Source: SIG291 sp045543455 (GTDB lineage Bacteria > Bacillota > Clostridia > Lachnospirales > Lachnospiraceae). Taken from it: a stretch of DNA of 17,957 bases. Both the position numbers and the translations under genes were made by a program. The notes under the pieces are model-generated. The model had not been told where the DNA came from and made no database searches. It saw only the letters and a program-made list of their open reading frames with translations. Shown here piece after piece: positions 1 to 6,643 of this stretch (within the stretch, counting starts at the first letter, position 1; each line of letters starts with the position of its first letter). The stretch covers positions 1 through 17,957 of the forward strand of contig JAZQMK010000089.1 in assembly GCA_045543455.1 (NCBI GenBank). The letters are read 5' to 3'.

Positions 1-51
1 AAACACAAATCCACATCACATATTTACATCATACAAATATATAACACCGTA

Positions 52-115
52 ATCAACCACGGATAAAAAGGTTGATAGAAAGGAGAAGGTATATCTGTAA
101 GTGACTGTTAGATGA
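52..115 (+). promoter_or_regulatory. Leader of the acyltransferase gene: stem-loop, distant Shine-Dalgarno and possible 4-codon upstream ORF
   Basis: ATCAACC (52-58) can pair with GGTTGAT (70-76). The strong purine-rich Shine-Dalgarno AAAGGAGAAGG (79-89) lies about 22 nt before the ATG at 112, which is too far for normal initiation there. It is about 11 nt from a GTG at 101 that opens a frame of only four codons, whose TGA (113-115) overlaps the ATG of the next gene. This could be a translationally coupled mini-ORF or chance. No clear -35/-10 pair is visible in 1-51. Confidence 0.3.
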
Positions 116-873
116 GTCAATTACAATATACCAGGACTAAAATGGTTAGATTGGTATATTTGGTAGTTGTATCAGTTCCTTTGATTATATATTACATTTT
201 TTTAGCGGATTATTGTGCAAATCATTCAGAGAAATATACAGAAGAAGAATGTTATTCTATTGCACAGGATATGGTAAGGCATATAAAACGTAATGGACAC
301 ATAAAGACGGTTGCATTTGGCATTGAGAATCTTCCTGAAAATGATGGATATATTATGTATCCTAACCATCAGGGCAAATATGATGCGTTGGGAATAATTT
401 CCGTTCATAAGAACCCATGTACAGTAATGATAGATGAAAAGGCATCAAGAAAGCTTATAGCCAATCAATTTGTGGCATTAGTTAAGGGTGAACGTTTAGA
501 TAAAACAGATATGCATAAACAGGTGAAGTCGATAAAAAATGTAGCAAACCAGGTTAAGGAAGGGCGTAATTATATTATTTTCCCTGAGGGAGGATATACA
601 GATAATCATAATAATTTGCAGGAATTTATGCCGGGAGCCTTTAAATGTGCCCAGCTTTCAAAGGCACCTATTGTTCCGGTTGCTATATACGATTCGTACA
701 AGCCTTTTGGAGTGAATTCTTTAAAACCGGTAACAACTATAGTAAGTTTTATGAAGCCTATTAATTATGAAGAATATGAAGGTATGACAACGACGATGAT
801 AGCTAATATGGTAAAAGATAAAATAGCTAATGAAATGAAAGAGATAGAGAAGAATAGAAATAAAATAGCGTAG
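112..873 (+). CDS. Membrane-anchored lysophospholipid acyltransferase family protein (PlsC-like)
   Basis: The predicted protein (253 aa) belongs to the PlsC/LPLAT family, which transfers acyl groups to lysophosphatidic acid or related acceptors at the inner face of the membrane. A single hydrophobic segment at about residues 11-32 should anchor it. The acyltransferase motif NHQGKYD (residues 85-91) supplies the catalytic His and Asp of the NHx4D signature. FPEGGYTD (157-164) corresponds to the acceptor-binding FPEGTRS block, with GYT replacing the usual TRS. Length is normal for the family. An in-frame stop (109-111) directly precedes ATG 112, so nothing longer is possible. Met11 (position 142), with AGGA five bases upstream, is a credible alternative start. 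The gene stands alone and converges on the antiporter. The exact acceptor lipid cannot be told from the sequence. Confidence 0.85.
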   Translation: MSQLQYTRTKMVRLVYLVVVSVPLIIYYIFLADYCANHSEKYTEEECYSIAQDMVRHIKRNGHIKTVAFGIENLPENDGYIMYPNHQGKYDALGIISVHKNPCTVMIDEKASRKLIANQFVALVKGERLDKTDMHKQVKSIKNVANQVKEGRNYIIFPEGGYTDNHNNLQEFMPGAFKCAQLSKAPIVPVAIYDSYKPFGVNSLKPVTTIVSFMKPINYEEYEGMTTTMIANMVKDKIANEMKEIEKNRNKIA

Positions 874-881
874 CAAAGTGG

Positions 882-910
882 AAAAAGCCCCTCATAATGA
901 GGGACTTTTT
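882..910. terminator. Bidirectional intrinsic terminator between convergent genes
   Basis: CCCTCA (889-894) pairs with TGAGGG (898-903) around a three-base loop. The stem is flanked by AAAAAG on the left and CTTTTT on the right, so both strands read a hairpin followed by a T-run. It serves the plus-strand acyltransferase ending at 873 and the minus-strand antiporter ending at 915. Confidence 0.85.
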
Positions 911-914
911 CTAT

Positions 915-2093
915 TTATGCCAATTCTGGACCTTTTGAAATTGATAGTTTAAGAAGAACTGGTGTAATTAGAGCTGATGCAATAACACTTAAAACAATGG
1001 CTGGCAAAATGACTGGATCAATCATATTAACATTTATACCCTTTTGTGCAACCATAAGAGCTACTTCGCTACGAGCAACCATACCAATACCTATTACTAA
1101 AGATTGGTGTGTAGTCATTTTGCATAATTTACTACCTATACCACAGCCTATTATTTTAGATAAAACAGCAGCAGCGATTAGTAGAAGCGCAAAGATTAAA
1201 ATCTCTGTGTTCATAGTCTTTAAATCTGTTTTCATGCCTACACTGGCAAAAAATACCGGTGTGAATATCATATATGCAGTAACGGTAAATTTTTTAGCAA
1301 CAAATTGTCTGGCCTTTGCTAAGTTACATAATATAAGTCCTGCAAAGAATGCTCCGGTTATATCTGCTACGCCAAATACTGCCTCGGCGGAATAAGCCAT
1401 TAATAAACAAAATGCAAGTGCCCATACGGCAATACGGCGACTGTGACAATGGTGTTCACTAATTTGTTTGAATAAAATTCTTATTACGTAGCCTACAATT
1501 AAAGTAAAGGCGAAAAATAATATAATTCTAAGAATGACCATTAGAGGGTTGCTACCACCAGAACTTAAGCCTGTAAGAATTGATAAAACAACAATGCCTA
1601 AAATGTCGTCAATTAAAGCAGCGCTTAAAAGGGCTGTGCCAGTTTTTGATTTTAATTTGCCCATTTCGTTTAATGTTTCAACAGTAATTGAAACAGAAGT
1701 TGCTGAGAAGACAGAGCCTACAAATGCAGCCTTTAAAAGGTTGATTGTAGTAAATTCTTTAAGGAAAAATGCGAAATACAATCCACCACATAGTAATAAA
1801 GGAACCGCTACGCCAAAGCAGGCAATGATAAAAGATTTGAAACCGGTTTCTTTAAGCTCCTTCATATCTGTATCAATTCCGGCTGTGAACATTAACATAA
1901 TTACGCCTATTTCGGCAGTTTTAACTAAAAAGTCAGAGCTTTCTAAAAGTCCTACTCCGCTAGGACCGAGTATTATGCCCGCTACTAATGCACCTACAAC
2001 CTGAGGCATGTGGATTTTTTCTGTGGCAAGACCAAGTAATTTTGTTGATAATAAAATAAGTGCTAATACCAGCAAGTAAGTATAAGATTCCAT
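915..2093 (-). CDS. Cation/proton antiporter, CPA2 (KefB/NapA-like) membrane domain
   Basis: A 392-aa, almost entirely hydrophobic protein with about 12 predicted membrane segments. It resembles the Na+/H+ exchanger domain of the CPA2 family, which exchanges Na+ or K+ for protons. The early block PQVVGALVAGIILGPSG (residues 30-46), the SATSVSITV segment (about 130-138) and the paired aspartates in AALIDDILG (D162-D163) match the family's ion-binding core. It ends straight after the last helix with no cytoplasmic nucleotide-binding (TrkA-N/RCK) domain, so it is shorter than KefB or KefC and more like NapA/GerN-type antiporters. The ATG follows AGAAGGA by about 7 bases. Its own promoter (2127-2154) separates it from the nrd operon upstream. 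Ion specificity is unknown. Confidence 0.88.
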   Translation of the reverse strand: MESYTYLLVLALILLSTKLLGLATEKIHMPQVVGALVAGIILGPSGVGLLESSDFLVKTAEIGVIMLMFTAGIDTDMKELKETGFKSFIIACFGVAVPLLLCGGLYFAFFLKEFTTINLLKAAFVGSVFSATSVSITVETLNEMGKLKSKTGTALLSAALIDDILGIVVLSILTGLSSGGSNPLMVILRIILFFAFTLIVGYVIRILFKQISEHHCHSRRIAVWALAFCLLMAYSAEAVFGVADITGAFFAGLILCNLAKARQFVAKKFTVTAYMIFTPVFFASVGMKTDLKTMNTEILIFALLLIAAAVLSKIIGCGIGSKLCKMTTHQSLVIGIGMVARSEVALMVAQKGINVNMIDPVILPAIVLSVIASALITPVLLKLSISKGPELA

Positions 2094-2126
2094 ATATAAT
2101 TCCTTCTTTCTTTAAATCCATAAGGA

Positions 2127-2154
2127 ATTATAGTACTTTTTTAGAAAATGTCAA
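2127..2154 (-). promoter_or_regulatory. Sigma-A-type promoter of the antiporter gene
   Basis: On the minus strand TTGACA (plus 2149-2154) and TATAAT (plus 2127-2132) are separated by 16 bases, both hexamers matching consensus. The -35 box begins only 5 bases after the T-run of the preceding operon's terminator, so the two units are closely packed but independent. Confidence 0.8.
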
Positions 2155-2157
2155 GAA

Positions 2158-2207
2158 CTAAAAAAAGTACATAGTCCAAAAGAATAATAGTAATCCTTTG
2201 GACTATG
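2158..2207 (-). terminator. Intrinsic terminator of the nrdD-nrdG-dut-mgtC-like operon
   Basis: An 11-bp perfect stem, CATAGTCCAAA (2170-2180) with TTTGGACTATG (2197-2207), is followed on the minus strand by TAC and a run of seven T (A on the plus strand, 2160-2166). It starts two bases beyond the stop codon of the MgtC-family gene at 2210. Confidence 0.85.
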
Positions 2208-2209
2208 CC

Positions 2210-2872
2210 TTAATATAATTCGATAAAATTAATCATTTCGTTTTTGAGTAATTCATTGCATATGTATTCTTTTGAATGAGTTTTTTCTTTAGAACTTATT
2301 TGGAAAGTGGCAACGCAGCAATTTTGGGATTGGATAAATTCAAGACCATCTATTCTGTAAGAATTTTGTTTTGCAAATTTGAATATTATCTGCATTGCTG
2401 ATATGTCGCTTAATTGTGCATATACCTGAGCGTTTAAACGATTTTTATTTAATTTTTTGTCAACAGATTGTAACACATAAAGTGACATAATAACTATTAC
2501 AAAGCCTATTAATGCAGCAGCATAAAAGCCGGTTCCAAGTGCTAAACCAATAGCAGCACAGGTCCAAAGACTGGCAGCGGTGGTAAGCCCTTTTACTGCA
2601 TTAGAACGGGTAACCATTATGGTGCCTGCGCCTAAAAAACCTATTCCGCTGATTACCTGTGCAGGTATTCTTGCGGCATCGGAAGACAGACCTTCCTGTA
2701 ACATGTAAACATTGGTTAGTGCTATTAAGGTTGAACCAAGACATACAACTACATATGTTCTAAAGCCCGCCGGACGATGTTTTCTTTCTCGTTCGAGACC
2801 TAATAGACCACCAATTATTATTGATAAAATAATTCGTATAATAACTTGAAATATATCTAATTCAGGAATCAT
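2210..2872 (-). CDS. MgtC/SapB family inner-membrane protein
   Basis: The 220-aa protein begins with about five hydrophobic segments (roughly residues 8-135) and carries the MgtC/SapB hallmarks. These are GGLLGLERE and the R-x-x-GFRT block (about 21-39), the GIGFLGAGTIM loop (76-86) and VKGLTTAASLW (93-103). The soluble C-terminal part (about 140-220) is the size of the ACT-like domain found in many members. Family members are linked to growth at low Mg2+, to control of ATP synthase and to acid or intracellular stress, but biochemical activity is unsettled. The ATG has an AAAGGAG site 9 bases upstream. Only 14 bases separate it from dut, and a terminator follows it, so it is the last gene of the nucleotide-metabolism operon. 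Why it is there is not evident. Confidence 0.87.
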   Translation of the reverse strand: MIPELDIFQVIIRIILSIIIGGLLGLERERKHRPAGFRTYVVVCLGSTLIALTNVYMLQEGLSSDAARIPAQVISGIGFLGAGTIMVTRSNAVKGLTTAASLWTCAAIGLALGTGFYAAALIGFVIVIMSLYVLQSVDKKLNKNRLNAQVYAQLSDISAMQIIFKFAKQNSYRIDGLEFIQSQNCCVATFQISSKEKTHSKEYICNELLKNEMINFIELY

Positions 2873-2886
2873 ATTTAAGCACTCCT

Positions 2887-3333
2887 TTATTTGCTGCCGG
2901 TAGAACCAAATCCGCCTTCACCACGAACGGTTTCGCTTAAGGTTTCAACCTCGGTATAATCAACAGCTAAGAATGGAGCAATAACCATTTGAGCTATACG
3001 TTCACCAATTTCAACAGTGGCATTTTTTGTAGAATGATTGTGGAGAGCTACCATAACTTCGCCTCTATAATCTGCATCCACTACACCTACTTTGTTGGCT
3101 GGGGCAAGACCTTTTTTGCTGGCAAGACCACTTCTTGCGTATATAAGTCCTGCGTATCCTACTGGAACCTCCATTGCAATACCTGTTGGGATTAATGTGG
3201 TTTCACCTGGGGCGATAACTATATTTTCGTTTATACAGGCATATAAATCTGCACCTGCAGCAAAAGCTGAACCGTAGGTTGGTTTTATTGCATTAGAATT
3301 TAGTTTTTTAAAATTAACTTTTATATTTGACAT
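2887..3333 (-). CDS. dut: dUTP diphosphatase (trimeric dUTPase)
   Basis: This enzyme hydrolyses dUTP to dUMP and pyrophosphate, keeping uracil out of DNA and supplying the dTMP precursor. All five dUTPase motifs are present in order: AAGADLYA (25-32), RSGLASKKG (67-75), GVVDADYRGE (83-92) with the catalytic Asp, GERIAQMVIAP (110-120) and the C-terminal glycine-rich RGEGGFGSTG (137-146) that closes over the active site. The length of 148 aa is typical of the homotrimeric form. Its start lies inside the 3' end of nrdG (20-base overlap, different frame), so it is probably translationally coupled. A GGGAAGG site lies about 11 bases upstream. With nrdD/nrdG it forms a deoxynucleotide supply and clean-up unit. 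Confidence 0.95.
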   Translation of the reverse strand: MSNIKVNFKKLNSNAIKPTYGSAFAAGADLYACINENIVIAPGETTLIPTGIAMEVPVGYAGLIYARSGLASKKGLAPANKVGVVDADYRGEVMVALHNHSTKNATVEIGERIAQMVIAPFLAVDYTEVETLSETVRGEGGFGSTGSK

Positions 3334-3862
3334 TTTCGTTCATACCTTCCCATAGTATAATTTCGCCTTTTTCAAGGGATTCTTTAACTTCTATGATGCG
3401 TTGATTTGAAGAACCACGGAATCTTAGAGAAAGGTTTTTAAGTTCTTCAATAAATTTTCCATCAACTAAAATATCAATATATGATATTAGTTCTTTTGTT
3501 TCAGGCCATTCCTTAATCATTCTGTCGCAAATATCTTCATCAAATTTATAGCCTGTGAAACACCAAATGGTTTTGTTTGGATAAGTTTCTTTGATTTTGC
3601 GTAGTAAAGGAAGTACACCTTGTTGGTTGGAATGCTCAAAAGGTTCGCCACCAAGAAGGGTAAAGCCTGATACATAAGATGGTTTCATATATTCAATTAT
3701 GTTATCAATTTCTTTTTGCGTAAAGGGGTTACCGTAGTTAAAATCCCATGTAACACTATTAAAACAGCCTTTACAATGATGAGTACAGCCACTGACGAAG
3801 AGGGAAACTCTTACGCCAGGGCCGTTTGCTACATCATATTGTTTTATGTCTGCATAATTCAA
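3314..3862 (-). CDS. nrdG: Anaerobic ribonucleotide reductase activating enzyme (radical SAM)
   Basis: NrdG cleaves S-adenosylmethionine at a [4Fe-4S] cluster and abstracts hydrogen from NrdD to install its glycyl radical. The cluster motif CTHHCKGC (C26, C30, C33, the CX3CX2C signature) and GGEPF in FTLLGGEPFEH are visible. The length of 182 aa is normal. The start is unusual: the conserved NrdG N-terminus (MNYADIK...NGPGVR) is entered at a TTG codon (3860-3862). No ATG or GTG lies in this frame between the nrdD stop and the conserved region, and a GAAAGAAG purine stretch lies upstream. A small GTGTAT/ATACAC stem (3881-3894) sits in the 41-base gap after nrdD. The gene overlaps dut by 20 bases. 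Assignment is firm; only the start codon is unusual. Confidence 0.94.
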   Translation of the reverse strand: MNYADIKQYDVANGPGVRVSLFVSGCTHHCKGCFNSVTWDFNYGNPFTQKEIDNIIEYMKPSYVSGFTLLGGEPFEHSNQQGVLPLLRKIKETYPNKTIWCFTGYKFDEDICDRMIKEWPETKELISYIDILVDGKFIEELKNLSLRFRGSSNQRIIEVKESLEKGEIILWEGMNENVKYKS

Positions 3863-3903
3863 AACGTCATCTTCTTTCGTGTGTATAAATACACTTTTTA
3901 AAA

Positions 3904-6033
3904 TTAAATGTGAAGAACTCTTGAATTGATTTCCTTAGTCTTACCTACGTTCCAGAAATTTTCACCGAGGTAACCACAGGTTCTTCTTGTAACGTTCATC
4001 TTAGCGTGATCTTTGTTGCCGCATTGTGGGCATTCCCACTCAAGATTATCGTTGATTTGGATTTCTCCATCATAACCACATACGTGGCAGTAATCTGATT
4101 TTGTATTAAATTCAGCATACTGAATATTGTCGTAAATGAATTTAACGAGTTCTTCTAATGCTTCAAGGTTATTACGCATATTTGGTATTTCTACATATGA
4201 GATAGCACCACCTGATGAAATAACCTGGAATTGACTTTCAAATGTAAATTTGCTAAATGCATCAATTTTTTCTCTAACATCAACATGGTAAGAGTTAGTG
4301 TAATAACCTTTATCTGTAATGTCTTCAACCATACCAAAACGCTTAGCGTCAATTGCTGCAAATCTGTAGCAGAGGCTTTCAGCAGGAGTACCGTAAAGAC
4401 CGAAGGCAATACCTGTATTACGTTTCCATGTATCGGCAGCTTCACGAAGTCTTGTCATTACTTTAAGTGCAAATTTAAGACCTTTTTCTGTTGTGTGACT
4501 TTCTCCTGTCATAAGCTTTGTAACTTCGTATAAACCGATATAACCAAGAGAAATGGTTGAATATCCATCGTGTAATAATTTGTCAATGGATTCACCTTTC
4601 TTAAGTCTTGCGATTGCACCATATTGCCAGTGAATTGGGCTTACATCAGATAAAGTACCTGAAAGAGCATTGTGTCTGCACATTAAAGCTTCAAAACAAA
4701 GAGCAAGTCTGGATTCCATTAATTGCCAGAATAATTCTTCATTACCTCTTGCAATAAGACCCATCTGAGGGAGGTTAAGACTTACAACACCCTGGTTGAA
4801 ACGTCCTTCCCACTTGTAATTACCATTTTCATCTTTCCAAGGACTTAAGAATGAACGACAACCCATACAAGAGAATACATTGCCTTCATAGTTTTCACGC
4901 ATTTTCTTGGCTGAAATATAATCAGGGTACAATCTCTTGGCAGAGCATTGAACAGCAAGCTTTGTTATGTAGTCGTATTTGCCACCCTGTAAGCAGTTAT
5001 GTTCATCTAAAACATAAATAAGCTTAGGGAAGGCAGGAGTTACATAAACGCCCTTTTCATTCTTAATACCTTCAAGTCTTTGTCTTAAAATCTCTTCAAT
5101 AATCATGGCATTTTCTTCAAGGTATTCATCATCCTTGTCAAGATTTAAGAAGAGAGTAACAAAAGGTGACTGACCGTTAGTTGTCATTAAAGTATTAATC
5201 TGATATTGGATAGTCTGAACACCTGACTTAAGTTCATCGTAAAGTCTGTCGGCTACGAAGCTGTCAAGCACGTCAGAGTCAATTTTGTCACCGTATTTTT
5301 GTGTATAAAAACGAGTATATTTCTCTTTGCTTTTTCTTAAATATTTTCCTAAGTGCTTAATGTCAACAGACTGTCCGCCATATTGGCTGCTGGCAACAGC
5401 AGAGATAATCTGTGTTACAACTGTACAGGCAACCTGAAAACTCTTAGGAGATTCAATTAATTTACCATTCATAACCGTGCCGTTATCTAACATATCTTGA
5501 ATGTTGATTAAACAGCAGTTGAAAATTGACTGAAGGAAATAGTCTGCATCGTGGAAATGTAAAATACCTTCATCATGAGCTTTTGAAATCTTTTCAGGGA
5601 GTAAAACTCTTCTTGTTAAGTCCTTAGAAACCTCACCTGCAATCAAGTCTCTTTGAGTAGATGCGATAATTGCATTCTTGTTAGAGTTTTCTTCCATAAC
5701 ATCCTTATTACTATTCTTAATAAGGCTCATAATAGAGTCGTCAGTAGTATTGGCCTTACGAACGAGCTCTCTTGTATATCTATATATAATGTATGTTTTG
5801 GCAAGAATAAATTTCTTCTCGGCCATAAGTTTTTGTTCGATGATATCCTGGATATCTTCAACTTGCATTGTGTCCTGTCCACGATTTTCAATAGAAGCAA
5901 CGATGGCTTCAATTTTTTCATCGCTTACCTTTTCTTTAGGTGGGACTTCATCATTGGCTTTTTGAATAGCTACAATGATCTTGTTACGGTCGTAGGATAC
6001 TTCACGACCATCACGTTTAATTACTTTAATCAT
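3904..6033 (-). CDS. nrdD: Anaerobic (class III) ribonucleoside-triphosphate reductase
   Basis: NrdD reduces ribonucleoside triphosphates to deoxynucleotides under anaerobic conditions, using a glycyl radical and formate as reductant in characterised members. The N-terminal ATP-cone (about residues 1-95, beginning IKVIKRDGREVSYDRNK) is the allosteric activity-control domain. The body contains the cysteine-rich VFSCMGCRSFLSP region. Near the C-terminus a zinc site uses CHVC (C649, C652) and CPQC (C668, C671), followed by RTCGYLG with the radical-bearing G687. The length of 709 aa is typical. The ATG is preceded by GGAGG at 9 bases. It is first in the nrdD-nrdG-dut-mgtC-like operon and has two NrdR-type boxes in its promoter region, so repression when dATP is plentiful is expected. 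Confidence 0.97.
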   Translation of the reverse strand: MIKVIKRDGREVSYDRNKIIVAIQKANDEVPPKEKVSDEKIEAIVASIENRGQDTMQVEDIQDIIEQKLMAEKKFILAKTYIIYRYTRELVRKANTTDDSIMSLIKNSNKDVMEENSNKNAIIASTQRDLIAGEVSKDLTRRVLLPEKISKAHDEGILHFHDADYFLQSIFNCCLINIQDMLDNGTVMNGKLIESPKSFQVACTVVTQIISAVASSQYGGQSVDIKHLGKYLRKSKEKYTRFYTQKYGDKIDSDVLDSFVADRLYDELKSGVQTIQYQINTLMTTNGQSPFVTLFLNLDKDDEYLEENAMIIEEILRQRLEGIKNEKGVYVTPAFPKLIYVLDEHNCLQGGKYDYITKLAVQCSAKRLYPDYISAKKMRENYEGNVFSCMGCRSFLSPWKDENGNYKWEGRFNQGVVSLNLPQMGLIARGNEELFWQLMESRLALCFEALMCRHNALSGTLSDVSPIHWQYGAIARLKKGESIDKLLHDGYSTISLGYIGLYEVTKLMTGESHTTEKGLKFALKVMTRLREAADTWKRNTGIAFGLYGTPAESLCYRFAAIDAKRFGMVEDITDKGYYTNSYHVDVREKIDAFSKFTFESQFQVISSGGAISYVEIPNMRNNLEALEELVKFIYDNIQYAEFNTKSDYCHVCGYDGEIQINDNLEWECPQCGNKDHAKMNVTRRTCGYLGENFWNVGKTKEINSRVLHI

Positions 6034-6086
6034 AGGTTTCTTCCTCCAATACTTATACTAATGCAAAGTGATTAGCTACATTTTGT

Positions 6087-6115
6087 ATTATAACACTATA
6101 TATTGTGTTTGTCTA
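6087..6115 (-). promoter_or_regulatory. Promoter of the nrdD operon
   Basis: On the minus strand TAGACA (plus 6110-6115) and a consensus TATAAT (plus 6087-6092) are 17 bases apart. The spacer is almost exactly an NrdR-type palindrome (6093-6108), so repressor binding would directly occlude RNA polymerase. The transcript would start near 6080, leaving a leader of about 47 nt with the GGAGG site. Confidence 0.8.
6093..6108. promoter_or_regulatory. NrdR box 1 (promoter-proximal)
   Basis: ACACTATATATTGTGT agrees with the known NrdR consensus acaCwATATaTwGtgt. It fills the spacer between the -35 and -10 boxes of the nrdD promoter. NrdR is a zinc-ribbon/ATP-cone repressor that usually binds pairs of boxes. 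The nrdR gene itself is not in the window. Confidence 0.82.
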
Positions 6116-6144
6116 CAAAATCTTGTGATTATTTTAAAAAAAGA

Positions 6145-6160
6145 ACACAAGATATAGTGG
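6145..6160. promoter_or_regulatory. NrdR box 2 (distal)
   Basis: ACACAAGATATAGTGG is a slightly degenerate second NrdR-type palindrome. Its centre is 52 bp from the centre of box 1, close to five turns of B-DNA, so both boxes would lie on the same face of the helix as expected for cooperative NrdR binding. Confidence 0.7.
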
Positions 6161-6205
6161 TTGCTTGTGAAAAAAGTAGCAATCAAAAAAATGGGGAAAA
6201 AGTAC

Positions 6206-6234
6206 TTGACAAAGTGAAACCTATGTAATAAAAT
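6206..6234 (+). promoter_or_regulatory. tRNA-Leu promoter
   Basis: Consensus TTGACA (6206-6211), a 17-base spacer and TAAAAT (6229-6234) lie 14 bases upstream of the first tRNA base, which gives a very short 5' leader. It diverges from the nrdD promoter. Confidence 0.85.
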
Positions 6235-6248
6235 AGGTAAAGTGATTT

Positions 6249-6333
6249 GCAGTCGTGGCGGAATTGGCATACGCGCTAGACTAAGGATCTAGTGAGCATA
6301 GCGCTCGTACGGGTTCAAGTCCCGTCGACTGCA
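6249..6333 (+). tRNA. tRNA-Leu, anticodon AAG
   Basis: The acceptor stem GCAGTCG (6249-6255) pairs perfectly with CGACTGC (6326-6332), followed by the discriminator A (6333). CCA is not encoded. The anticodon stem CTAGA/TCTAG (6276-6280, 6288-6292) encloses the loop CTAAGGA, giving anticodon AAG at 6283-6285. A long variable arm with GAGC/GCTC pairing and the T-arm ACGGG TTCAAGT CCCGT confirm a class II leucine tRNA. The A at position 34 would probably be edited to inosine by TadA to read CUN codons. The gene is single, with its own promoter and terminator. Confidence 0.96.
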
Positions 6334-6340
6334 TAATAGA

Positions 6341-6379
6341 ACGCAGAAAGATATGAATTGTCTTTTCTGCGTTTTTTTT
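6341..6379 (+). terminator. Intrinsic terminator of tRNA-Leu
   Basis: ACGCAGAAA (6341-6349) pairs with TTTCTGCGT (6364-6372), and a run of eight T (6372-6379) follows. It lies directly downstream of the tRNA. Confidence 0.9.
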
Positions 6380-6381
6380 GC

Positions 6382-6430
6382 TTAATCGTAAATACCTCTA
6401 AAGATGTCTTTCCGATTAAGCAAAAACACT
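6382..6430. repeat. 49-bp direct repeat, copy 1
   Basis: This segment is identical over 49 bp to 6558-6606. Its ends are self-complementary: with the two preceding bases, GCTTAATCG (6380-6388) pairs with CGATTAAGC (6413-6421), and an inner AAAGA/TCTTT pair lies in the loop. It starts two bases beyond the tRNA terminator's T-run and ends at ACACT, which is also the left base of the GC-rich palindrome. No reading frame is apparent, so a structured or mobile repeat is more likely than a coding remnant. Confidence 0.85.
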
Positions 6431-6497
6431 CCGTGGGATGCGCACTCGCACGAATGGAAGGCGTCGCTGTCGCGACCGTGCTCTGCGCATTGAGTGT
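6426..6497. repeat. GC-rich palindromic stem-loop between the direct repeats
   Basis: Four stacked helices can form: ACACTC (6426-6431) with GAGTGT (6492-6497), ATGCGCA (6438-6444) with TGCGCAT (6484-6490), GCACG (6448-6452) with CGTGC (6477-6481), and GTCGC (6463-6467) with GCGAC (6472-6476) around a four-base loop. Bases 6431-6490 are 67% G+C in otherwise AT-rich surroundings. An adjoining TACAAG/CTTGTA palindrome occupies 6497-6509. The layout resembles a REP- or MITE-like intergenic repeat, but its identity is unknown. Confidence 0.6.
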
Positions 6498-6534
6498 ACA
6501 AGTCTTGTAGGAGAGTAAAATATTGCGAATTAAT

Positions 6535-6550
6535 AGTGGACTTGTCCACT
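6535..6550. repeat. Short perfect stem-loop
   Basis: AGTGGAC (6535-6541) pairs with GTCCACT (6544-6550) around two bases. It precedes the second 49-bp repeat by seven bases and is part of the same gene-free structured region. Function unknown. Confidence 0.5.
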
Positions 6551-6557
6551 TCGTTCT

Positions 6558-6606
6558 TTAATCGTAAATACCTCTAAAGATGTCTTTCCGATTAAGCAAA
6601 AACACT
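6558..6606. repeat. 49-bp direct repeat, copy 2
   Basis: This is an exact copy of 6382-6430, starting 176 bp further on. Unlike copy 1, it is followed by bases that can pair back into it: CTTTAGAG (6605-6612) with CTCTAAAG (6572-6579), and TTTACGA (6613-6619) with TCGTAAA (6562-6568). This 15-bp stem with a three-base bulge competes with the repeat's own TTAATCG/CGATTAA stem. The same right-hand bases are also inverted relative to the start of copy 1 (TCGTAAA at 6386), so the block 6386-6619 has terminal inverted repeats like a small non-autonomous element. Confidence 0.8.
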
Positions 6607-6643
6607 TTAGAGTTTACGAATGTAATAATTATATAATATTATA

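Noticed and set aside
997..2004. Long open frames on the plus strand opposite the antiporter gene (997-1395 and 1534-2004).
   Set aside because: They lie wholly inside a clearly conserved minus-strand membrane protein gene and encode no recognisable domain. I treat them as shadow frames.
4191..4533. Open frames overlapping nrdD on both strands (minus 4191-4445, plus 4231-4533).
   Set aside because: They are embedded in the highly conserved glycyl-radical enzyme gene, with low-complexity products and no ribosome binding site.
6382..6606. Two identical direct repeats considered as a minimal CRISPR array.
   Set aside because: There are only two copies, the 127-bp interval is too long and highly structured for a spacer, and no cas gene is present.
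6249..6606. tRNA-Leu considered as an attachment site of an integrated element bounded by the 49-bp repeats.
   Set aside because: The repeats contain no part of the tRNA 3' end, and there is no integrase. The interval is only 127 bp.
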